A DNA stretch of 64,000 nt. Source: UBA11591 sp040220895 (GTDB lineage: Bacteria > Bacteroidota > Bacteroidia > Flavobacteriales_E > Vicingaceae). The stretch covers positions 1 to 64,000 of the forward strand of contig JAVJVY010000008.1 in the NCBI GenBank assembly GCA_040220895.1, written 5' to 3'. The translations under genes were made by a program, and so were the position numbers. Positions within the stretch are counted from its first letter, which is position 1; each line of letters begins with the position of its first letter. The notes below the pieces were generated by a model. The model worked only from the letters and a program-made list of their open reading frames with translations. It ran no database searches and was not told where the DNA came from. Of this stretch, positions 60,654 through 64,000 are shown in pieces.

Positions 60654-61061
60654 ATGAAAAAAGAAACAAAAAACATAAAAATTGCCGCTCTTGCTTCGGT
60701 AACGGCCGTTTTCGGCGCTGTCGGAAGTACAAATGCAGCTGAATTATTCCATTTCGAAGACCTTGGGACGGGTTCGCAACTGCGATCAAGCTTGCTAAAC
60801 ATCGATGCGGTCAATGCCTTTGTACCAAATAGCGTTGCTGAATTGGAATGCGGAGAAGGAAAGTGTGGAGAAGGAAAGTGCGGTGAAGGGAAATGCGGTG
60901 AAAAAGGAAAGGCCAAAGGTGAAAAAATGGAAAAGAAAGCCGAAGCCAAACCTGCTGCAACAGAGAAGACAGAAATGAAGGCCAAGCCAAAGAGCGAAGT
61001 GAAAGCTGAGCCGGCTAAACCTGCCAAAGAAACCATGAGTGAGGAGAAATCAGACGACTAG
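60654..61061 (+). CDS. hvfA: Secreted MNIO-type RiPP metallophore precursor (HvfA/bufferin-like)
   Basis: 135 residues. A Sec-type signal (positive start, AALASVTAVFGAVG core, cleavage near STNA|AE at residue 28) is followed by a leader-like stretch. The core has cysteines 66, 71, 76 and 81, each in the form EGKCG (the first is LECG), so the five-residue spacing is exact. Residues about 84-135 are a low-complexity Lys/Ala/Glu/Pro tail. The neighbours are a DUF692 enzyme and a DUF2063 partner. In the HvfABCD and Gig/bufferin systems such Cys are converted to oxazolone/thioamide groups that bind Cu(I). The modification here is inferred from motif and context. The precursor has its own terminator. 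Confidence 0.85.
   Translation: MKKETKNIKIAALASVTAVFGAVGSTNAAELFHFEDLGTGSQLRSSLLNIDAVNAFVPNSVAELECGEGKCGEGKCGEGKCGEKGKAKGEKMEKKAEAKPAATEKTEMKAKPKSEVKAEPAKPAKETMSEEKSDD
60849..60896 (+). repeat. 15-base tandem repeat encoding the Cys-Gly-Glu-Gly-Lys core
   Basis: Three 15-base units start at 60849, 60864 and 60879 (tgcggagaaggaaag and variants), with a partial fourth at 60894. Units 1 and 2 differ at one base; unit 3 differs at three or four, mainly wobble positions, so the peptide repeat is under selection. Confidence 0.8.
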
Positions 61062-61079
61062 TCTGTCTGTAATTGTATC

Positions 61080-61112
61080 AGAGCGGAGCAGTACTTGCTT
61101 CGCTCTTTTTTT
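61080..61112 (+). terminator. Intra-operon Rho-independent terminator/attenuator after the metallophore precursor
   Basis: AGAGCGGAGCA-(GTACT)-TGCTTCGCTCT is an 11-base stem with one G.U pair, followed by seven T residues up to 61112. The ATG of the maturase gene begins only five bases later, at 61118. It would let most transcripts stop after the precursor and a minority read into the enzyme genes. Confidence 0.9.
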
Positions 61113-61117
61113 AGATA

Positions 61118-61951
61118 ATGATTAAAGGAATTGGTCTTGGTTTAAGACGAGAATTGTCGTCTACCCTTATTTCATTGGAAAATGAAAAGCCTGACTTTGT
61201 TGAGTTTGCGCCAGAAAACTGGATGGGTCTTGGAGGTTTCTGGGGGCGTGAGCTTGAACGAATCGCAGAAAAATACCCCTTCGTTTGTCACGGCCTCTCT
61301 TTATCAATTGGAAGTCCCGACAAGCTGGACCTGGACTTTATTCACGACCTTAAACGCTTTTTAGATAAGTATAACGTAACGTTATACAGCGAACACTTGA
61401 GTTACAGCAAGTGCGCAAATGCTCACCTATACGACTTGCTGCCCATTCCTTTCCGTCAAGATGCAGTTGATCACATTGTGGAGCGAATCAAAATAGTACA
61501 AGACATTCTTGAACGTAAACTCGTACTCGAGAACGTTTCGTACTACACCCCGGTTGCTGCAGAAATGCCAGAATGGGAGTTTTTAAATCAGATCATCGAA
61601 AGGTCTGGTTGTCAGTTGCTTCTTGATGTGAACAACGTATACGTCAATGCGTTTAATCACGCCTATGATGCCAAAGAGTTTATTTCAAAACTACCCCTTG
61701 ACAAGGTTGCTTATATTCATATGGCCGGTCATGAGCAGGTGTCAAAAGATTTGATCATTGACACTCATGGCCAGGCAATCATTGACCAGGTATACCAGTT
61801 GTTTGACTGGACGCTTGAACGACTGGATCCGGTTCCTGTGCTGCTCGAGCGCGATTTTAATATCCCATCTTTCGATGAACTGCAGGGTGAAATGAAGGCT
61901 CTCAGGAACATTATCGAAAACAAATGGAAAATCAGTCATGTTGCTGAATAA
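61118..61951 (+). CDS. hvfB: DUF692 multinuclear non-heme iron enzyme (MNIO maturase, HvfB/BufB-like)
   Basis: 277 residues, TIM-barrel DUF692 family, which uses two or three iron ions and O2 to modify Cys residues of RiPP precursors. Conserved blocks: GIGLGLRRELSS start, DFVEFAPENWMG, the His in FVCHGLSLSIGS, LYSEHLSYSK, LENVSYYTP, LLDVNNVYVNAFNH, YIHMAGHEQ and the C-terminal IDTHGQAIID and VLLERDFNIPSF. These hold the His, Asp and Glu ligands expected for the iron cluster. The ATG lies directly after the upstream terminator hairpin, so its expression depends on read-through. It overlaps the DUF2063 gene by 14 bases. Confidence 0.92.
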   Translation: MIKGIGLGLRRELSSTLISLENEKPDFVEFAPENWMGLGGFWGRELERIAEKYPFVCHGLSLSIGSPDKLDLDFIHDLKRFLDKYNVTLYSEHLSYSKCANAHLYDLLPIPFRQDAVDHIVERIKIVQDILERKLVLENVSYYTPVAAEMPEWEFLNQIIERSGCQLLLDVNNVYVNAFNHAYDAKEFISKLPLDKVAYIHMAGHEQVSKDLIIDTHGQAIIDQVYQLFDWTLERLDPVPVLLERDFNIPSFDELQGEMKALRNIIENKWKISHVAE

Positions 61952-62684
61952 ACAAACCATTAAGATCCAGGAAGAACTTGCGAGTTATTGCAGGGATGGT
62001 AAATTAAGGGATATTCCCGGTGCAAACAGTGAACGCCTACCACATTACAGACGTTTGGTTTTCAATGTGATGTTCGGATTGATGGAACAAGCTTTCCCAA
62101 TTGCGCATTCAAAATTGAGCACCCCGGAATTTAAAACACTTGTTGCGGCATTCATGGAAGAGCATGAGGCTAAATCACCACAGGTATGGCGAGTTCCCGG
62201 AGAATTTGTTGACTACGTTTGTCGAACCGACCTGCCCGTACTAGAAGAGCACCCGTATTTATGTGATCTTTTGTTAATGGAATGGATGGAGATACTGGTA
62301 TACAATCGGGAAGATCGAACAGCCGAACATTATTCTGAAAACATGGCATGGGGCGATCGACCCATTGTTTTGAATCCCGATTCGGAAATAATCAATCTAA
62401 AATATCCCGTTTTCAAAAGGAATTGGGAGGGTTTTGGATCCGGAAAAAATTACCAATTACTGCTTTTTAGAAACCGTCATAGCCTGAAGGTTCATTTCAT
62501 GGAGTTGTCCGTGCTTCATCTCAAACTTATAGAGCTTTGGAAACAATCCATTTCATACTCCAAATCGGTTCAACGGGCCATTGAGGCATTTGATTTGGAA
62601 AACAATGATGAGAACCGATCTTATGTTAACGCCTTTGGCAAAAGGCTTTATGATGAAGGTTTTATTTTGGGCACAAAATCCTGA
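61938..62684 (+). CDS. hvfC: DUF2063 partner protein of MNIO maturase (HvfC/BufC-like)
   Basis: 248 residues. The N-terminal DUF2063 region (about 5-100) has RLPHYRRLVFNVMFGLMEQAFPIAHSKL and a WRVPGEFVDYV block; the C-terminal part is a second, less conserved domain typical of HvfC/BufC proteins, which bind the precursor leader and present it to the MNIO enzyme. It overlaps hvfB by 14 bases. The next gene (DUF1684) is convergent, and no DoxX gene (HvfD/BufD) follows, unlike many known operons. No signal peptide. Confidence 0.88.
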   Translation: MLLNKQTIKIQEELASYCRDGKLRDIPGANSERLPHYRRLVFNVMFGLMEQAFPIAHSKLSTPEFKTLVAAFMEEHEAKSPQVWRVPGEFVDYVCRTDLPVLEEHPYLCDLLLMEWMEILVYNREDRTAEHYSENMAWGDRPIVLNPDSEIINLKYPVFKRNWEGFGSGKNYQLLLFRNRHSLKVHFMELSVLHLKLIELWKQSISYSKSVQRAIEAFDLENNDENRSYVNAFGKRLYDEGFILGTKS

Positions 62685-62689
62685 CCAAT

Positions 62690-63325
62690 TTATTCGTGGT
62701 ATTTTTTAACGCCCGCCTCTACACGGAACGGCAGCTTATTTTCATCCGGTGGGATTGGACATGAATATTTATCGTTATAAGAACAATAGGGATTATAGGC
62801 TCGGTTGAAATCAACGATGACCTTTTTCCCTCGCGGAATACTGATGTCCATGTATCTTCCTCCACCATAGGTCTCGATGCCATTTGTGTAATCATTGAAG
62901 GGAACGAACAAACTGGAATCGTAATTCGCTTTCTGGGAATGTGCAACATTCTGGTAAGCGTGAATCGAATAGGTGGAATCTCTGTACATAAAAGTGAGAA
63001 TGGCATAGTCAATATATAGCGGGAGTCGCTCTGTGGTTGTTGGCATCTCAAACACCTTGCCATTTTCGATGACCTGAAATTTTGCGGGCCTTATGAATTC
63101 TGCATTCCAATCAAAATAATCCAGCCCGAGAAAGTTTGGGATTGAATCTTGAAGGAGTGGACTTGTTTCTTCATTTTTGAATTCAAGGTCTTGTTCTGCT
63201 CTGAATACTTCGGTTTGAGCATGTAGGAAAAGGTATTCCTCGTCACTAAAAAGCCCTTCTTGTGCCTCGAGCGTAAGGGCAACCATCAGAAGGGGAATTA
63301 AATAGCCGAGTAGCTTTAGATGCAT
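62690..63325 (-). CDS. DUF1684-family exported protein
   Basis: 211 residues. Signal peptide (cleavage near LEAQ|EG, residue 22) and a beta-rich domain that ends in the DUF1684 signature NPYCSYNDKYSCPIPPDENKL with two Cys, preceded by RYMDISIPRGKKVIVDFNRAYN. These proteins occur widely in Bacteroidota and Actinobacteria with no established function; the conserved Cys and Pro-rich end suggest a structural or metal role, which is not shown. Convergent with hvfC (five-base gap). Confidence 0.85.
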   Translation of the reverse strand: MHLKLLGYLIPLLMVALTLEAQEGLFSDEEYLFLHAQTEVFRAEQDLEFKNEETSPLLQDSIPNFLGLDYFDWNAEFIRPAKFQVIENGKVFEMPTTTERLPLYIDYAILTFMYRDSTYSIHAYQNVAHSQKANYDSSLFVPFNDYTNGIETYGGGRYMDISIPRGKKVIVDFNRAYNPYCSYNDKYSCPIPPDENKLPFRVEAGVKKYHE

Positions 63326-63356
63326 GATTGGACTAAGATAAGGAATATGTCGACCT

Positions 63357-63386
63357 TATCCCAGTCCTTGAATTTGACTATTTTTG
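63357..63386 (+). promoter_or_regulatory. Promoter of pheT
   Basis: TTA (63357-63359, near-match to TTG), 19 bases, TATTTTTG (63379-63386, perfect TAnnTTTG), 16 bases before the ATG. Confidence 0.6.
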
Positions 63387-63402
63387 TCCACTTCAAATTG
63401 CT

Positions 63403-64000
63403 ATGAAAGTATCGTATAATTGGCTGCAGGATTACCTTCCCATCGAGGCAGAAATAGATGAGCTGAGCAAGGTCCTTACCGGAACAGGCTTGGAAGTGGG
63501 CTCAATTGTAAAAGTTGAGCCGGTGACCGGAGGTTTGGAAGGATTGGTCGTGGGTGAAGTGCTAAAGGTAGATAAACACCCCAATGCCGATCGTCTGACT
63601 ATCTGCAAGGTAAAGGTGGCCCCCGGCGAAGAGCGGTCAATTGTATGTGGCGCGCCAAATATCAAGCAAGGCCAGAAAGTGGTCGTGGCATTATCTGGAA
63701 CCACGATCTATCCCACCAATGCGGAACCATTCACCATCAAGAAAGGTAAAATACGCGGTGAAGTCTCTGAAGGCATGATCTGTGCAGAAGATGAAATCGG
63801 TATCGGACAAAATCATGACGGTATATTGGTGCTCGATTCTTCGGCCATGATTGGGACATCACTTCGCAATTATTACAAAATCAAAGATGACTTTGCCATT
63901 GAAATTGATCTGACACCAAATAGAACCGACGCTATTTCTCATTTTGGCGTTGCCCGTGATTTTCTTGCCGTCAAGAATTTAACCTCACTAAAAAATGATG
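63403..64000 (+). CDS. pheT: Phenylalanyl-tRNA synthetase beta subunit (N-terminal part, cut by window edge)
   Basis: The ATG at 63403 opens a frame that runs to the edge (about 199 residues of roughly 800). The start MKVSYNWLQDYLPIE, the tRNA-binding OB-fold with VVGEVLKVDKHPNADRLTICKV and IVCGAPNIKQGQKVVVAL, the RGEVSEGMICAEDEIGIG block and the LTPNRTDAISHFGVARD motif identify PheT. As alpha2-beta2 with PheS it charges tRNA(Phe); the beta subunit carries the editing site. pheS is not adjacent upstream, as is usual in Bacteroidota where the genes can be separate. Confidence 0.95.
   Translation, partial: MKVSYNWLQDYLPIEAEIDELSKVLTGTGLEVGSIVKVEPVTGGLEGLVVGEVLKVDKHPNADRLTICKVKVAPGEERSIVCGAPNIKQGQKVVVALSGTTIYPTNAEPFTIKKGKIRGEVSEGMICAEDEIGIGQNHDGILVLDSSAMIGTSLRNYYKIKDDFAIEIDLTPNRTDAISHFGVARDFLAVKNLTSLKND

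Noticed and set aside
60849..60896. Short regular repeat that might suggest a CRISPR or satellite
   Set aside because: The units are adjacent with no spacers and keep the reading frame of a secreted peptide.
60554..61036. A 160-codon minus-strand frame with repeated PSPHFPSPHF units
   Set aside because: It is the antisense image of the 15-base repeat and tail of the metallophore precursor; the plus-strand frame has a signal peptide and a matching operon.

Overview
The window is a gene-dense stretch (about 90% coding, roughly 43% GC by eye) of a Bacteroidota chromosome, most likely a member of the Cytophagia/Cytophagales. The evidence is internal. There is a short RpoD without region 1.1. Many start sites carry the Bacteroidota -7 promoter element TAnnTTTG. 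There are type IX secretion components (PorT and a PorV2-PorU2 pair), TamL, a lipid A/heptose-type envelope inventory, and a tmRNA whose tag reads GEYNYALAA. I see no insertion sequence, prophage, integrase, CRISPR array or tRNA. The only gene-free stretch above 300 bases (191-737) holds the tmRNA with its promoter and terminator.

Layout. 1-740: tail of an unknown gene and ssrA (-). 738-8101: housekeeping genes (saccharopine/alanine dehydrogenase-like enzyme, rpe, rpoD, pnp, rpsO, accD, class I fructose-bisphosphate aldolase). 8177-11277: tamL diverging from a SpoU-type rRNA methyltransferase. 11261-16795: operon aspC-hldA-trkH-ubiE-porT (-). 16893-23410: DUF7935-like protein, DoxX, a large propeller/barrel protein, half-size TauE, an M20 amidohydrolase and a methyltransferase (+). 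23416-25620: recQ (-). 25699-33096: a surface-glycan island (polysaccharide deacetylase, sulfotransferase, GT4, methyltransferase, flippase-like protein and GT-C/TPR protein on -, a GT2 on +). 33197-37220: tatC, a DUF5686 protein and lptB. 37217-39277: acyltransferase-pssA-purS (-). 39343-48552: porV2-porU2-lnt-lpdA. 48556-57925: pabB-tilS, queuosine-precursor transporter, a DsbD with a duplicated sensor domain, gmhA and a ComM-like AAA protein. 58065-60478: SGNH + MBOAT acylation pair (-). 60654-62684: a three-gene MNIO-RiPP metallophore operon. 62690-64000: a DUF1684 protein (-) and the start of pheT (+).

The most interesting system is 60654-62684. A secreted precursor carries four cysteines at an exact five-residue period (EGKCG repeats). 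It is followed by a strong intra-operon terminator, a DUF692 (MNIO) maturase and a DUF2063 partner. This is the HvfA/bufferin type of copper-associated, oxazolone/thioamide-type RiPP, here with a long Lys/Ala/Glu/Pro tail and without the usual DoxX partner.

Other observations include several promoters so close to their start codons that the messages should be leaderless, inverted repeats straddling stop codons at transcription-unit ends, an apparently dead peptidase domain in the 1066-residue propeller/barrel protein, and the 1660-residue PorU2.
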